Part shown: positions 49,878-60,404 of the stretch, in pieces
How positions within the stretch are numbered: position 1 is the first letter of the stretch
Layout of the letters: the number at the start of each line of letters is the position of its first letter
DNA from: RBG-16-66-20 sp049651845
GTDB taxonomy: Bacteria > Pseudomonadota > Gammaproteobacteria > Burkholderiales > SG8-39
Reading direction: 5' to 3'
Assembly (NCBI GenBank): GCA_049651845.1
Contig: JBASCW010000044.1
Coordinates: 1 to 64,000, forward strand
Length of the DNA stretch: 64,000 bases
Made by a program: the position numbers and the translations under genes
Notes under the pieces: generated by a model
What the model was told of the DNA's origin: nothing
The model's input: only the letters and a program-made list of their open reading frames with translations
Database searches by the model: none

Positions 49878-49881
<4 letters not shown>
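48319..49881 (+). CDS. AAA+ ATPase with N-terminal ClpX-type zinc finger
   Basis: 520 aa, not assigned to a named family. Residues 16-41 form a C4 zinc finger (C16-x2-C19-x18-C38-x2-C41), the same spacing as the ClpX zinc-binding domain. A helical middle region (~60-260) resembles no domain I know. The AAA+ module has Walker A GPPGTGKT at ~289-296, Walker B SILVIEDADL at ~335, sensor-1 LTTN at ~381 and the arginine-finger segment ADRPGRVD. Its style is closer to FtsH/CDC48-like ATPases than to ClpX. There is no HExxH protease motif, no IGF ClpP-docking loop that I can see, and no membrane helix. It starts at GTG inside the previous stop and ends in ATGA with the thiolase. Composition is low-GC (28 of 60 in 48661-48720). 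Likely an unfoldase or remodelling motor with unknown targets. Confidence 0.8.
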
Positions 49882-51056
<1,175 letters not shown>

Positions 51057-51062
51057 CTCAAT

Positions 51063-51083
51063 AAAGGGGGTCAGACCCCCTTT
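51063..51083. repeat. Shortened palindromic repeat, copy 3
   Basis: AAAGGGGGTC and GACCCCCTTT are exact reverse complements around a single A. It matches the outer parts of copies 1 and 2 with the GAGCARCATTTC core removed. It sits between the convergent thiolase and alcohol dehydrogenase stops, where it would terminate both transcripts. Confidence 0.85.
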
Positions 51084-51084
51084 T

Positions 51085-52203
51085 CTAGAAGACGATCACG
51101 CCGCGCGCGTTCTTTCCCGACTCCAGGTCGGCGAAGGCCTGCGGCGCTTCGTCGATCTTGTAGCGCCGGGTGATCAGCTCATCCAGCTTCAGCTTGCCCG
51201 CCATGTAGAGGTGCAGCATGCGCGGAAAGTCCACGCGCGGCACGCAGGAGCCGAAGTAGCTGCCCTGGATGGACTTCTCCTCGAACACCATGCCCATCGG
51301 CTTGATGGAGGCGGCGTCGGTCGGACGCGCGACACCCACGATCACCGCCTTGCCGCCGCGCCGGATCGCCTTGTAGGCGAGCTCGGCGAGCGCGCCCGAG
51401 CCCACGCACTCGAAGGCGTAGTCCGGGCCGCCGCCGGTGAGCTTCTTGATGTCCTTGGTCGGATCCTGACCGGGAGCCACCACGAGCGTGTCCGTGGCGC
51501 CGAATTTCTTCGCCATGTCGAGCTTGGACTGCATGGTGTCGATGGCGAGGATGCGCTCGGCACCCGCGATTGCCGCGCCCTGGATCGCGTTGAGGCCCAC
51601 GCCGCCGCAGCCGAACACCGCGACCGTCGCGCCCGGCTCCACGCGCGCGGTGTTGAACACCGCGCCCACGCCCGTGGTCACCGCGCAGCCGACCAGCGCC
51701 GCGCGGTCGAGCGGGATCTTCGGGTCGATCTTCACCACGTTGTCCACCGAGAGCGTGGCGTACTCGGCCATCACGCCGCAGCCGGAGAAGATGTTGAGCG
51801 GCTTGCCGGCGGCGTCCTTGACGCGCGGCGTGCCCTCGGGCGGCGTGACGAGCGCCTTGCCCTGCTCCACGCACAGCACCGGCCGCCCGCCCGCGCAGAA
51901 GCGGCACTTGCCGCACATGTAGATGAACGAGGCGACGACATGGTCGCCCACGGCCAATCCCCCGGGTCCTCCTGCTACGCCCTCACCCACTTCCACCACT
52001 TCGCCCGCGCCTTCGTGGCCGAGCACGAGCGGCGGCGGCAGCGCGATGGTGCCGTTGGTCGCCGACAGGTCGGAGTGGCAGACGCCGCAGGCGGCGAGCT
52101 TCACCATCACCTCGCCGCGCTTGGGGCTGTCGACGGAGATCGTCTCGACGACGATCGGCCTGTTGAGTTCGCGGCAGACCGCCGCTTTGCCACTACGCGC
52201 CAT
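51085..52203 (-). CDS. Zinc-dependent alcohol dehydrogenase (MDR family)
   Basis: 372 aa. The catalytic zinc site includes Cys in GVCHSDLSATNG and the LGHEGAGEV segment; structural zinc is bound by the four Cys of CGKCRFCAGGRPVLC. The NAD fold has AVFGCGGVGLNA and IDTMQSKLDMAKKFGATD. It resembles class III-like and aryl/alkyl alcohol dehydrogenases of the medium-chain family. AGGAG lies seven bases before the ATG. Its stop is 2 bp from the palindromic repeat. Confidence 0.92.
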   Translation of the reverse strand: MARSGKAAVCRELNRPIVVETISVDSPKRGEVMVKLAACGVCHSDLSATNGTIALPPPLVLGHEGAGEVVEVGEGVAGGPGGLAVGDHVVASFIYMCGKCRFCAGGRPVLCVEQGKALVTPPEGTPRVKDAAGKPLNIFSGCGVMAEYATLSVDNVVKIDPKIPLDRAALVGCAVTTGVGAVFNTARVEPGATVAVFGCGGVGLNAIQGAAIAGAERILAIDTMQSKLDMAKKFGATDTLVVAPGQDPTKDIKKLTGGGPDYAFECVGSGALAELAYKAIRRGGKAVIVGVARPTDAASIKPMGMVFEEKSIQGSYFGSCVPRVDFPRMLHLYMAGKLKLDELITRRYKIDEAPQAFADLESGKNARGVIVF

Positions 52204-52233
52204 GGCATTGCTCCTGGATCGGGAATGCTGTCG

Positions 52234-52239
52234 AGTATA
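52234..52239 (-). promoter_or_regulatory. -10 box of the alcohol dehydrogenase gene
   Basis: On the minus strand TATACT (52239 to 52234) precedes the ADH ATG by 30 bp, giving a normal short leader that contains the AGGAG ribosome site. No clear -35 is seen at 17 bp. Confidence 0.45.
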
Positions 52240-52257
52240 GCGGCTCGCGCTGCAACC

Positions 52258-53661
52258 TCAGCGCGTTTCCCCGGGCGGCCGTGGGCGTGGCGGCTCGCCG
52301 GGCGCCGGCATGTCGCGCGTCAGGCGCCAGGCCATGCCGACAATCACCAGCACCGCGAGCAGCAGCGATCCCCAGAGCCAGAGTTTCTTGCGGTCCATCT
52401 GCTCGAGATAGCCGCGCGCCGTGCCCGCGGCGGTCTCGGCCGGCAGCCCGCGCGTGGTGACCTCGCCCAGCTTCGCGGGCAGCGTCACGATCGGCTTGTT
52501 CGCGGCGGTGCCGGGCAGCAGCGCGTGCGCCGGCATCGCGGCCGACGGCGCCTTCGGATTGCCGAAAGCGAGCTCGAACGGCGGCTCGCCGCGCGCGACG
52601 AACAGCAGGCGATGCGGCAGCCAGCCCGCGTGCAGCACCGGCATGCCGGCGCCGAGCCCGCCGCCGCGCGGGTCGACACGCAGGATCCAGCGCTTCTCGG
52701 CCGTGGCGATGACCTGCAGGTCCGGATTCACGAGCTTCTGCCCGTCGTGCTCCATGCGGTACAGCACCGCCGAGGCAAGCGGTCGCTCGGCCGCCCCGGC
52801 GCGTTCGTGCGTGGTGACGGCGGCCGACACGACGGTGTTTTCCTGCGGCAGCTCCACGCGCAGCCGGTCCACCGGCAGGGCAGGCGGCAGCTCGAACACA
52901 TACTCGCCGGGCTTCGCGCCCGCGCTGCCCTCGAAGCGCAGCCAGGCGCGCGCCGTCTCGGCGGCCGCATCGACGAGCCGTGCGCGCACGGCGCCGAGTT
53001 TCGGATCCGCCTGCCCGGGGCGCCAGGACAGCCGCAGATATTTCGCCCGCGTGGCCGGCAGCTCGATGGCGCGGCGCTCGAGCGTGGTCTCGCCGCGGCG
53101 CAGCACCAGCAGCGGGCCCGTAGCGGCGGTACGCCAGGCGCGCAGGTCGTCGCTCGCCTCGATGCGCGCATCGAGCGCCGTGCCCTCGGGGCCGGCCGGC
53201 CAGTCGAAGCGCAGCTCGCGCAGCGGCGCGGTCGCGGCGCCGGCGTCGATCAGGTAGCCGATGACGCGGCGCTCGGGCGCGCGCCGCTCGCCCGGCGTCA
53301 CGACGGCGCTCACCGTGCCGTCAGGGCGCCGCTCCACGCGCAGGCTCAGCTCGTCGACCGCCCTGCCAGGCGCCGCCGTGAGCGGAAAGAACCCCAGCTC
53401 GAGGACCGACCCCGCCGTCTTCTCGGTGGCCGCGACGCGCTCCAGCGCGTAGGGCACCACCTCGCGCGCGCCGTTGAGCACGCGCAGGTCACCCAGGTCG
53501 CGCCGCGCGATGCCGCGGTAGGCCGCTGCCGGCAGCGTCAGCGCATAGACAGCGCCCTTGCCCTCCAGCACCAGCGGCGCGGTATTCGCGAAGGGCGGCA
53601 GCGCATCGGCCGCGAACGCGAGAGGGCACAGCAATCCAAGCGCGAACGCAGCAATTCTCAT
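52258..53661 (-). CDS. DUF3999 family exported protein
   Basis: 467 aa. A signal peptide (FALGLLCPLAFAADA) is followed by a beta-rich region (YALTLPAAAYRGIARRDLGD; RVLNGAREVVPYALERVA) and ends in a single membrane helix (WLWGSLLLAVLVIVGMAWRL) with a short basic/proline tail. This layout matches DUF3999, which is nearly always encoded beside DUF2339. Most of the protein lies in the periplasm. It overlaps the DUF2339 stop by 4 nt. Function unknown; the pair is thought to belong to the envelope. Confidence 0.82.
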   Translation of the reverse strand: MRIAAFALGLLCPLAFAADALPPFANTAPLVLEGKGAVYALTLPAAAYRGIARRDLGDLRVLNGAREVVPYALERVAATEKTAGSVLELGFFPLTAAPGRAVDELSLRVERRPDGTVSAVVTPGERRAPERRVIGYLIDAGAATAPLRELRFDWPAGPEGTALDARIEASDDLRAWRTAATGPLLVLRRGETTLERRAIELPATRAKYLRLSWRPGQADPKLGAVRARLVDAAAETARAWLRFEGSAGAKPGEYVFELPPALPVDRLRVELPQENTVVSAAVTTHERAGAAERPLASAVLYRMEHDGQKLVNPDLQVIATAEKRWILRVDPRGGGLGAGMPVLHAGWLPHRLLFVARGEPPFELAFGNPKAPSAAMPAHALLPGTAANKPIVTLPAKLGEVTTRGLPAETAAGTARGYLEQMDRKKLWLWGSLLLAVLVIVGMAWRLTRDMPAPGEPPRPRPPGETR

Positions 53662-56477
53662 GGCGCTTTCTCCACTGGGCTTGCCTCGCTACGCGGCGGC
53701 ACCGGCGCGATGTAGCCGATCACGAGCAGCAGGATGCCCACTGCGATGAACGACACGATGCGCTCGACGCCGCCGAGACGCTCGAGGTCGAACAGGAACA
53801 GCTTGACGACCACCACGCCAAGCAGCGCGGCGCCGCAGACCCAGAGCGGCCGGCTGCGACGGCGGTTGGCGAACACCATGGCGCCCATCGCGAGCACGGT
53901 CCAGAAAACCGAGAATGATGCCTGCACCAGCGTCGAGCGCAGCATGGCGTTGAGCCGGAACGGAACGTCGGCCCAGTGGTGCAGGCTGCGCAACAGCACG
54001 CCGTTGGCCCAGATGAACGCCGTGGCACCGAGCCAGGCGGGCGCGGCGCGCAACAGGCTCCATAGCGGCTCCGGCATGCCGACGCGCTCGAGCGCACGGC
54101 GCCACATCAGGTACACGACCGCGATGAGCGCCACCGAAAGGTCGAGCGGATTGAGCAGCGGCAGGTAGGGCAGCGGCGCGGGATTGCCGTTGCTCGCGTA
54201 GTTGATGTAGAGAACCCAGAGCCAGAGCGCGACCATCACCGGCGCGAGCGCGTAGGCAAGATACAGCCGGCGATGCAAGCCGGGCGGCCAGACCGCATTC
54301 TCGCCGCGCGTAACGATCCACGCCGCGAGCACGGCGGGCACGACGGGACGGCCGATCTGCGCCCAGATTCGGCCCTCGCCCACGACATCGTCGAGCTGCC
54401 AGGCGCATTCCCAGCCGGCGAGCGCGGCAAGCAGCCAGAGAGCAACGCAGTGGTTCGCTTGCACGAGGCCCGCCGGCACGTCGGGCTCGACGCGCAGGAC
54501 CACCCAGTAGAGCACCACGAAGCTGGCGGGCCACGCGGCGTAGCCGTAGGCCGCGAACGGGTGCGCATGCGGCGCCCAAAGCACCGCGAACCCCGCCATC
54601 ACCGCGAGCAGCGCGTTCGCGGCGAAGGACATTGCCGGCCACGCGAACTGGCGTTGCGCGGCGAGAAAGAGCAATGCGCTCGCCGTTGCATAGGAGAGTT
54701 GCAGCGCCTTCACCATGTCCTTCGCGGGCGCGAAGCGCGAGATTTCCTGCCAGCCGCTGGCCAGCCACCAGAGCACGCCCCAGGCGAGCATCAGTGCCGC
54801 GGCCGTGGGTTCCCAGCCGCGCGCCGCGTCGCGCCAGCGCCACAAGACCCAAGCGCAGAAGAGCCCGGACCATGCGATCGTGATGCCACCCACGAAATGG
54901 CTGTTCAGCACCGCGAGCGATGCCCGAACGCCTGGGGCGCCGGCGAGAAACGCGATGCCCGCTGCCGGCTGCAGCAGCAGGCCGAAGACCTGCGGCAGCA
55001 GACGCTTCTGCCGCGTACCGACCCACAACGCCGCGGCGCCTTCGAGCGCCCAGCTCGCCGCAGTCCAGCGGCCGTCGAACGCGAGCGGGATCGCGAGCGT
55101 CGCGAAGCCCACGCCGAGCGCGACGAAGCCCTCGGCGAGCAGCTGCAAGGCCTCGCGATGCTGCGTCCACAGCGCGCGCGCGAGCAGGACGTAGAAAGCG
55201 CCCAGCGCGAGCGCGCTCCAGGCGGCGCCATATTCGATCTCCCTGATCAGGCCGAACTGCAGCCCGGCTGCGACCAGCGGCACGCCGAACACGAGCGCCG
55301 AATCGACGTAATCCAGCCTGCCTTCGGCACGGCGTAACGCGAACAGCACCGCGATCGCGACATAGAGCAGGAAGAACACGATCAGGAAGGGTTGCGTGGT
55401 CGCATAGTGCTCCGGGCGGTAATAGGCGCTGCCCCAGTAGGCGCCGATCACGAACGCGAACGCGAAGGCCACCAGGTTGAGCGGCCGCCAGGCCTTGTAC
55501 CAGGCGACGGCGACCACGCCGAGGTTGAGCACCAGGTAGAAGCCGAACAACATCACATGGCTGCCGTGTCCGGTAGAAGCGAGCAACGGCGCGAGAAAAC
55601 CGCCGCTCACGCCGGCGATCGCGAGCGCGCGCGAATCCTGCGCGACGGCGAGCACCGCCGAGCCGAACGCGATCGCCACCAGCAGCCCGAATGCGAGCTC
55701 GGGCGGCAGCAGGTGCCACAAGCGGAAGCCGCCGAAGACCACGAGATACAGGACGCCGACGCCGCCGCCCTGCAGCACCAAGCCGTAGCCGCCGGCGCGC
55801 TCGCGCAGGCGCCAGCCGACGACGAGCATGACGATCGCGCCGAACGCAACGCCCGCGAGCCGCAGCTCGATCGGCACGTGCACGTGCTCGGCGGCGTACT
55901 TCATGAGGAACGCCACGCCGAAAAAAAGCACCACGATGCCGACGCGCACCATGGCGTTGCCGCCGAACAGCAGGTTCCAGAGCCGCGAGGGCGGCGCAGG
56001 CTCGGCGGGCGCCGGCGCCGACGCCGCGGGCTCGACCGCAGCAGGCGCCGATTCCGGCGCGGTGGAGAACGGCGCCGGCGCCGGCTCCATCTTCGCTTCA
56101 GTCCAGGTCTCGACCTTCGGCGGCATGCCCCACTCCGCCTGCGGCGCGGCCGCAGGCATCGCGGGCTCGGCAACTGGCGCAGCCTCGACCGGGCGCGCGG
56201 GCGCGCGGCCGGCTTCGAGCTGCTCCACCCGCCCGCGCAACGACAGGACTTCCTCGCGCAGCGACTCGAAATCGTCGAGCGCCGGACGTTCGGCGGCCAC
56301 GGGCGAAGGCGCGCCCGTCGCAGCCCGCTTCGCCGGAGCCTCGCGCTTGCGCTGTTCGTCGTTGCTGCCGATCCAGCGACCGAGCAGGGCGCCGGCAACG
56401 CAGAAGATGGCAGCGCCGGGAATTCCGCCGAGCAGGCCACCGAAGATGAGTCCGACGACGCCAAGGATGATTGCCAT
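53658..56477 (-). CDS. DUF2339 family polytopic membrane protein
   Basis: 939 aa. After a first short hydrophobic hairpin (MAIILGVVGLIFGGLLGGIP) comes a soluble linker with a coiled coil (FESLREEVLSLRGRVEQLEA) and a Pro/Ala-rich stretch, then more than twenty membrane helices to the C-terminus (IAVGILLLVIGYIAP). The size, linker and dense helices match DUF2339. Overlaps DUF3999 by 4 nt and starts 3 bp after the MFS-acyltransferase gene. No transport motif is recognisable. Confidence 0.85.
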   Translation of the reverse strand: MAIILGVVGLIFGGLLGGIPGAAIFCVAGALLGRWIGSNDEQRKREAPAKRAATGAPSPVAAERPALDDFESLREEVLSLRGRVEQLEAGRAPARPVEAAPVAEPAMPAAAPQAEWGMPPKVETWTEAKMEPAPAPFSTAPESAPAAVEPAASAPAPAEPAPPSRLWNLLFGGNAMVRVGIVVLFFGVAFLMKYAAEHVHVPIELRLAGVAFGAIVMLVVGWRLRERAGGYGLVLQGGGVGVLYLVVFGGFRLWHLLPPELAFGLLVAIAFGSAVLAVAQDSRALAIAGVSGGFLAPLLASTGHGSHVMLFGFYLVLNLGVVAVAWYKAWRPLNLVAFAFAFVIGAYWGSAYYRPEHYATTQPFLIVFFLLYVAIAVLFALRRAEGRLDYVDSALVFGVPLVAAGLQFGLIREIEYGAAWSALALGAFYVLLARALWTQHREALQLLAEGFVALGVGFATLAIPLAFDGRWTAASWALEGAAALWVGTRQKRLLPQVFGLLLQPAAGIAFLAGAPGVRASLAVLNSHFVGGITIAWSGLFCAWVLWRWRDAARGWEPTAAALMLAWGVLWWLASGWQEISRFAPAKDMVKALQLSYATASALLFLAAQRQFAWPAMSFAANALLAVMAGFAVLWAPHAHPFAAYGYAAWPASFVVLYWVVLRVEPDVPAGLVQANHCVALWLLAALAGWECAWQLDDVVGEGRIWAQIGRPVVPAVLAAWIVTRGENAVWPPGLHRRLYLAYALAPVMVALWLWVLYINYASNGNPAPLPYLPLLNPLDLSVALIAVVYLMWRRALERVGMPEPLWSLLRAAPAWLGATAFIWANGVLLRSLHHWADVPFRLNAMLRSTLVQASFSVFWTVLAMGAMVFANRRRSRPLWVCGAALLGVVVVKLFLFDLERLGGVERIVSFIAVGILLLVIGYIAPVPPRSEASPVEKAP

Positions 56478-56480
56478 GAC

Positions 56481-58367
56481 TTACCTCCAGTCGCCGCGCA
56501 GGGCGAGTACGTTCGATTGCAGCGCCTCGGGCGTGGCCGCGACCGCGGGCACGGCCGCGCCCACGGCGAGGCCGATCCTGCGGAACGGCACGAAACGCCA
56601 GGGCTTGCTCATCGCGGCGCCGTCCTTGCGCGAGAAGAACGAGCCCCACAGGCCGCGCAGCGCGAACGGCACCACCGGCACCGGCGTCGTCTCGAGGATG
56701 CGCGTGATGCCGGGCCGGAACGGGTAGAGCTCGCCGGTGTCGGTGATGCGACCTTCGGGGAAGATCGCGACCAGGTCGCCCTCGCGCAGCGCCTGCGCGA
56801 CCTCGGCGAAGGCGCGCTCCATCATCGCCGCGTCCTCCTTCGCGGGCGCGATCGGGATCGCGCGCCCGGTGCGGAACACGAACGACAGCACCGGCAGCCG
56901 GAAGATGCGGTGGTCCATCACGAAGCGGATCGGCCGCGGGCAGGCGGCGGCGATCACCAGCGCGTCGACGAAGCTCACGTGGTTGCAGACGATCACCGCG
57001 GCGCCCTCCTCGGGGATGCGCTCGAGGCCGGACTTCTGCAGCCGGTAGACCGAGTGGATCAGCATCCAGACGATGAAGCGCATGAGGAACTCGGGCACCA
57101 GGGTGTAGATGAACACCGCGACCGCCGCGTTCATCAGCCCGACCACGAGATAGAGCTGCGGCAGCGACAGGCCCGCGTGCAGCAGCCCCGCCGCCATCAG
57201 CGAGGCAACCACCATGAAGATCGCGTTGAGAATGTTGTTCGCGGCGATGATGCGCGCGCGGTGCGAGGGCTGGCAGCGGCTCTGAATCAGCGCGTACAGC
57301 GGCACGCTGTAGAAGCCGGCGAACATCGCCAGCAGAAACAGGTCCGCCATCGCGCGCCAATGCGCGCGGTCGGCAAGGAAGTCGCTGAGCCCTATCAGGC
57401 CGTGCGGCGTCATGCCGCGGCAGGCGAACCACAGGTCCACGGCGAACACCGTCATGCCGATCGAGCCGAAGGGCACCAGGCCGATCTCGACCTTGTGCCC
57501 GGAAAGCCGCTCGCACAGCAGCGAGCCCACGCCGATACCGATCGAGAAGATGGCCAGCAGAAGCGTCACCACGCTCTGGTCGCCGCCCAGCGTCTCCTTG
57601 GCGAAGCCGGTGAAGGTGGTGAGGAAGATCGAGCCGAAGAACCACAGCCAGGAAATGCCGAGCAGCGACAGGAACACCGCGCGCTGCCCGCGCGCATGGC
57701 CGAGGTTCTTCCAGGTTTCAGTGAACGGATTCCAGTTGATCGCCAGACCCGGTTCCGGCGCGGGCGAAGCCGGCACGTAGCCCGCGGCGATGCGGCCCAC
57801 GATCGCCAGCGCGATCGACGCCGCGGCCACCAGGTCCGGGCCGATGCCGGGCACGCCGACCAGCACGCCGCCCAGCAATGTGCCGAGCAGGATGGCGACG
57901 AAGGTGCCCATCTCGACGAGGCCGTTGCCGCCCGTGAGCTCGGAATCGTCGAGGTGCTGCGGCAGGTAGGCGTATTTCACCGGACCGAACAGCGTCGAAT
58001 GCAACCCCATCAGGAACACGCCCGCAAAGAGCAGCGACACGACCTTCCAGACGAAGCCCGCGCCGATCCCCAGCATGATCGCGATCTCGAGGTTCTTCAC
58101 CAGGCGCATCAGCGCCGCCTTGTCGTACTTGTCGGCGAGCTGCCCTGCGGTCGCCGAAAAGAGCACGTACGGCAGGATGAACACGCCGCCGATCACCGCG
58201 CCTGCGGACTTCGGCTCCATGCCGCCCCACTCGGCGGCGCTGTAGGTGGCGAGCACGGTAAAGGCGAACTTGAAGACGTTGTCGTTGCCGGCGCCAAAGA
58301 ACTGTGTGAGGAAGAACGGCAGGAAACGCCGCTCTGCGAGCAGTCGGAACTGGCTTCTCTCGGCCAT
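56481..58367 (-). CDS. MFS transporter fused to a 1-acylglycerol-3-phosphate acyltransferase domain (LplT-PlsC type)
   Basis: 628 aa. The first ~410 residues form a 12-helix MFS carrier of LplT type (FFLTQFFGAGNDNVFKFAF; LADKYDKAALMRLVKNLEI). After a linker the PlsC domain has NHVSFVDAL at ~460 (acyltransferase motif I) and FPEGRITDTGE at ~534 (motif III). In many organisms a third, acyl-ACP ligase domain follows; here the protein stops soon after PlsC. The pair would flip lysophospholipid inward and re-acylate it. ATG 58367 leads straight into the first helix. Confidence 0.87.
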   Translation of the reverse strand: MAERSQFRLLAERRFLPFFLTQFFGAGNDNVFKFAFTVLATYSAAEWGGMEPKSAGAVIGGVFILPYVLFSATAGQLADKYDKAALMRLVKNLEIAIMLGIGAGFVWKVVSLLFAGVFLMGLHSTLFGPVKYAYLPQHLDDSELTGGNGLVEMGTFVAILLGTLLGGVLVGVPGIGPDLVAAASIALAIVGRIAAGYVPASPAPEPGLAINWNPFTETWKNLGHARGQRAVFLSLLGISWLWFFGSIFLTTFTGFAKETLGGDQSVVTLLLAIFSIGIGVGSLLCERLSGHKVEIGLVPFGSIGMTVFAVDLWFACRGMTPHGLIGLSDFLADRAHWRAMADLFLLAMFAGFYSVPLYALIQSRCQPSHRARIIAANNILNAIFMVVASLMAAGLLHAGLSLPQLYLVVGLMNAAVAVFIYTLVPEFLMRFIVWMLIHSVYRLQKSGLERIPEEGAAVIVCNHVSFVDALVIAAACPRPIRFVMDHRIFRLPVLSFVFRTGRAIPIAPAKEDAAMMERAFAEVAQALREGDLVAIFPEGRITDTGELYPFRPGITRILETTPVPVVPFALRGLWGSFFSRKDGAAMSKPWRFVPFRRIGLAVGAAVPAVAATPEALQSNVLALRGDWR

Positions 58368-58377
58368 GGCTGGGCGG

Positions 58378-58383
58378 TATAGT
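58378..58383 (+). promoter_or_regulatory. -10-like box of the aldehyde dehydrogenase gene
   Basis: TATAGT lies 33 bp before the ATG at 58417, in the 49-bp gap from the divergent transporter-acyltransferase start. A CCAGGA near the ATG may serve as ribosome site. Confidence 0.35.
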
Positions 58384-58416
58384 AGCGCTCCGCTCCGTTT
58401 CCCCAGGATCAATCCC

Positions 58417-59841
58417 ATGATTGTGCGCGACAAGTTCTTCATCAACGGCCAATGGGCCGCGCCCTCCTCCAAGGAGACGATCAACGTGCACAACGCCGGC
58501 ACCGGCGAGGTGATGGGCAAGGTGCCCGCGGGCACCGAAAGGGACGTCAACGCGGCAGTTGCCGCGGCGCGCGCGGCGTTCGAAGGCTGGAGCGCGACGC
58601 CGGCCGCCAGGCGCGCCGAGTACCTGCAGAAGATTTCCGACGGCCTCAAGGCGCGCGCGGCCGAGCTCGCCGCCACCATCGCGCAGGAAGTCGGCATGCC
58701 GATCAAGCTCTCGGGCCGCATCCAGGCCGGGCTGCCGGTCGCGAACTTCGCAAACTATGCAAGGATTCTGGGTTCCTTTTCCTTTGAATCCAAGAATGGG
58801 AATTCAGTCGTAATGAGAGAACCCGTGGGCGTGGTGGGAGCGATCACGCCCTGGAACTACCCGCTGCACCAGATCGCGCTCAAGGTGGCGCCGGCGCTCG
58901 CCGCGGGCTGCACGGTGGTGCTCAAGCCTTCCGAGATCGCGCCGTTCAACGCCTTCATCCTCGCCGAAGCGGTCGAGGCCGCCGGCCTGCCGAAGGGCGT
59001 GTTCAACCTGGTGACCGGCTTCGGCCCCGCCGCGGGCGAGGCGCTCGTCAAGCACCCGGACGTGGACATGATCTCGTTCACGGGCTCGACGCGCGCCGGC
59101 AAGCGCATTTCGGAAGTGGCCGCGCAGACGGTGAAGCGCGTGGCGCTGGAACTGGGCGGCAAGTCCGCCTCGGTGATCCTCGAGGACGCCGACCTCGCCG
59201 CCGCGGTGAAGGGCACGGTGAGCGGCTGCTATCTCAACTCGGGCCAGACGTGCACGGCGTTGACGAGGATGCTGGTTCCGGAGTCTCTATATCAAAAGGC
59301 CTCCGAATTGGCCGTCGAGGCCGCCAAGGGCTTCACGCTCGGCGACCCGATGCAGGAATCGACGCGCCTGGGGCCGCTGTCGTCGCAGATGCAGCTCGAG
59401 CGCGTGCGCGACTACATCAAGAAGGGCGTTGCCGAGGGCGCGGAGCTGCTCACCGGCGGCGCGGACAAGCCCGAAGGCGTCCCTGGAGGCTACTTCGTCA
59501 AGCCGACCGTGTTCGGCAAGGTGAAGAACTCGATGACCATCGCGCAGGAGGAGATCTTCGGCCCGGTGCTCTCGATCATCCCCTACAAGGACGAGGAGGA
59601 AGCCGTGCGCATCGCCAACGACTCGCCTTACGGCCTCGCCGGCGCGGTCTGGTCGGGCGACGAGGCGCACGCGCAGAAGGTCGCGCGCCGCATCCGCGCC
59701 GGGCAGATCGACCTGAACGGCGGCGCGTTCAACATGAACGCGCCCTTCGGCGGTTTCAAGCAGTCGGGCCACGGCCGCGAAGCCGGCGTCTACGGGCTGG
59801 AGGAGTTCCTCGAGTACAAGTCGCTGCAGCTGAAGGGCTAG
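58417..59841 (+). CDS. NAD(P)-dependent aldehyde dehydrogenase
   Basis: 474 aa. ALDH signatures: ITPWNYPLHQIALKVAPALA with the catalytic Asn, the cofactor region KPSEIAPFNAF, FTGSTRAGKRI, the general base Glu in LELGGKSASVILEDADL, and the nucleophile Cys in GCYLNSGQTCTALTRM. The segment at 58745-58825 (YARILGSFSFESKNGN) carries AGG, AGA, TTT and TCA codons, unlike its surroundings. Specificity cannot be read; it fits oxidation of aliphatic or aromatic aldehydes. The stop overlaps the convergent methyltransferase stop (CTAG). Confidence 0.92.
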   Translation: MIVRDKFFINGQWAAPSSKETINVHNAGTGEVMGKVPAGTERDVNAAVAAARAAFEGWSATPAARRAEYLQKISDGLKARAAELAATIAQEVGMPIKLSGRIQAGLPVANFANYARILGSFSFESKNGNSVVMREPVGVVGAITPWNYPLHQIALKVAPALAAGCTVVLKPSEIAPFNAFILAEAVEAAGLPKGVFNLVTGFGPAAGEALVKHPDVDMISFTGSTRAGKRISEVAAQTVKRVALELGGKSASVILEDADLAAAVKGTVSGCYLNSGQTCTALTRMLVPESLYQKASELAVEAAKGFTLGDPMQESTRLGPLSSQMQLERVRDYIKKGVAEGAELLTGGADKPEGVPGGYFVKPTVFGKVKNSMTIAQEEIFGPVLSIIPYKDEEEAVRIANDSPYGLAGAVWSGDEAHAQKVARRIRAGQIDLNGGAFNMNAPFGGFKQSGHGREAGVYGLEEFLEYKSLQLKG

Positions 59842-60404
59842 GCCTTCAGCCCGGCCATCCGGCGCAGCAGGCGCGCCCACCAGGGCAGCTTGCGCGTGAC
59901 GACGAAGCAGGCACCTTCGGGCAGCGCGCTCTCCGAAAGGATCCCGAAGCGCCGCTGCAGGCGCTCGCGCCACCATTCGACCGGCTGCTGCGTGAGGTGC
60001 GCGTTGCGGCCGTCGTTCAGGACCTTGACGGCGGGGCCGCAGTGCACCGTGAACACGCCGAGACCGGCGGTCACGCGCTTCAGGTCGTCGAGCACGTTGT
60101 CGAGCAGCTCCGGCTCGATGTGCTCCAGCACGTCGATGCAGGCGACGAAATTGCTCGGTTGCGGCGCGGCGGAGAGCTCGGGGATCGCGGGATCGTACTG
60201 GTGCACCTTGAGCGGGCGCTTGAGGATACCCTCCAGCGCAGGCGCGAGCCGCCCCTTGCCCGCGCCGTAGTCGAGCAGCTCGTCCACGCCCGCGCGCTCC
60301 AGCGCCTGCGCCACCAGCGGCGCGTAGCGCAGCGAGGCGACGCCGTAGTCCGCGCGCTCGTGCAGCGCGCGCTGCTGCTCGCGGTATTTCTCGCTGATCA
60401 GCAC
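59838..60404 (-). CDS. SAM-dependent methyltransferase-fold protein
   Basis: 188 aa. A class I methyltransferase core: motif I LLDYGAGKGRLAPAL, the acidic end of strand 2 in VHQYDPAIPEL, and CIDVLEHIEPELLDNV at motif IV. The C-terminal part (WARLLRRMAGLK) is basic. The substrate is unknown. Its first 7 bp overlap the end of the acyl-CoA synthetase gene, so it is expressed with it. Confidence 0.75.
   Translation of the reverse strand: MLISEKYREQQRALHERADYGVASLRYAPLVAQALERAGVDELLDYGAGKGRLAPALEGILKRPLKVHQYDPAIPELSAAPQPSNFVACIDVLEHIEPELLDNVLDDLKRVTAGLGVFTVHCGPAVKVLNDGRNAHLTQQPVEWWRERLQRRFGILSESALPEGACFVVTRKLPWWARLLRRMAGLKA

Noticed and set aside
53658..56477. DUF2339/DUF3999 pair as a novel system
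   Set aside because: The pair is a widely recurring arrangement; nothing unusual was seen in either protein.
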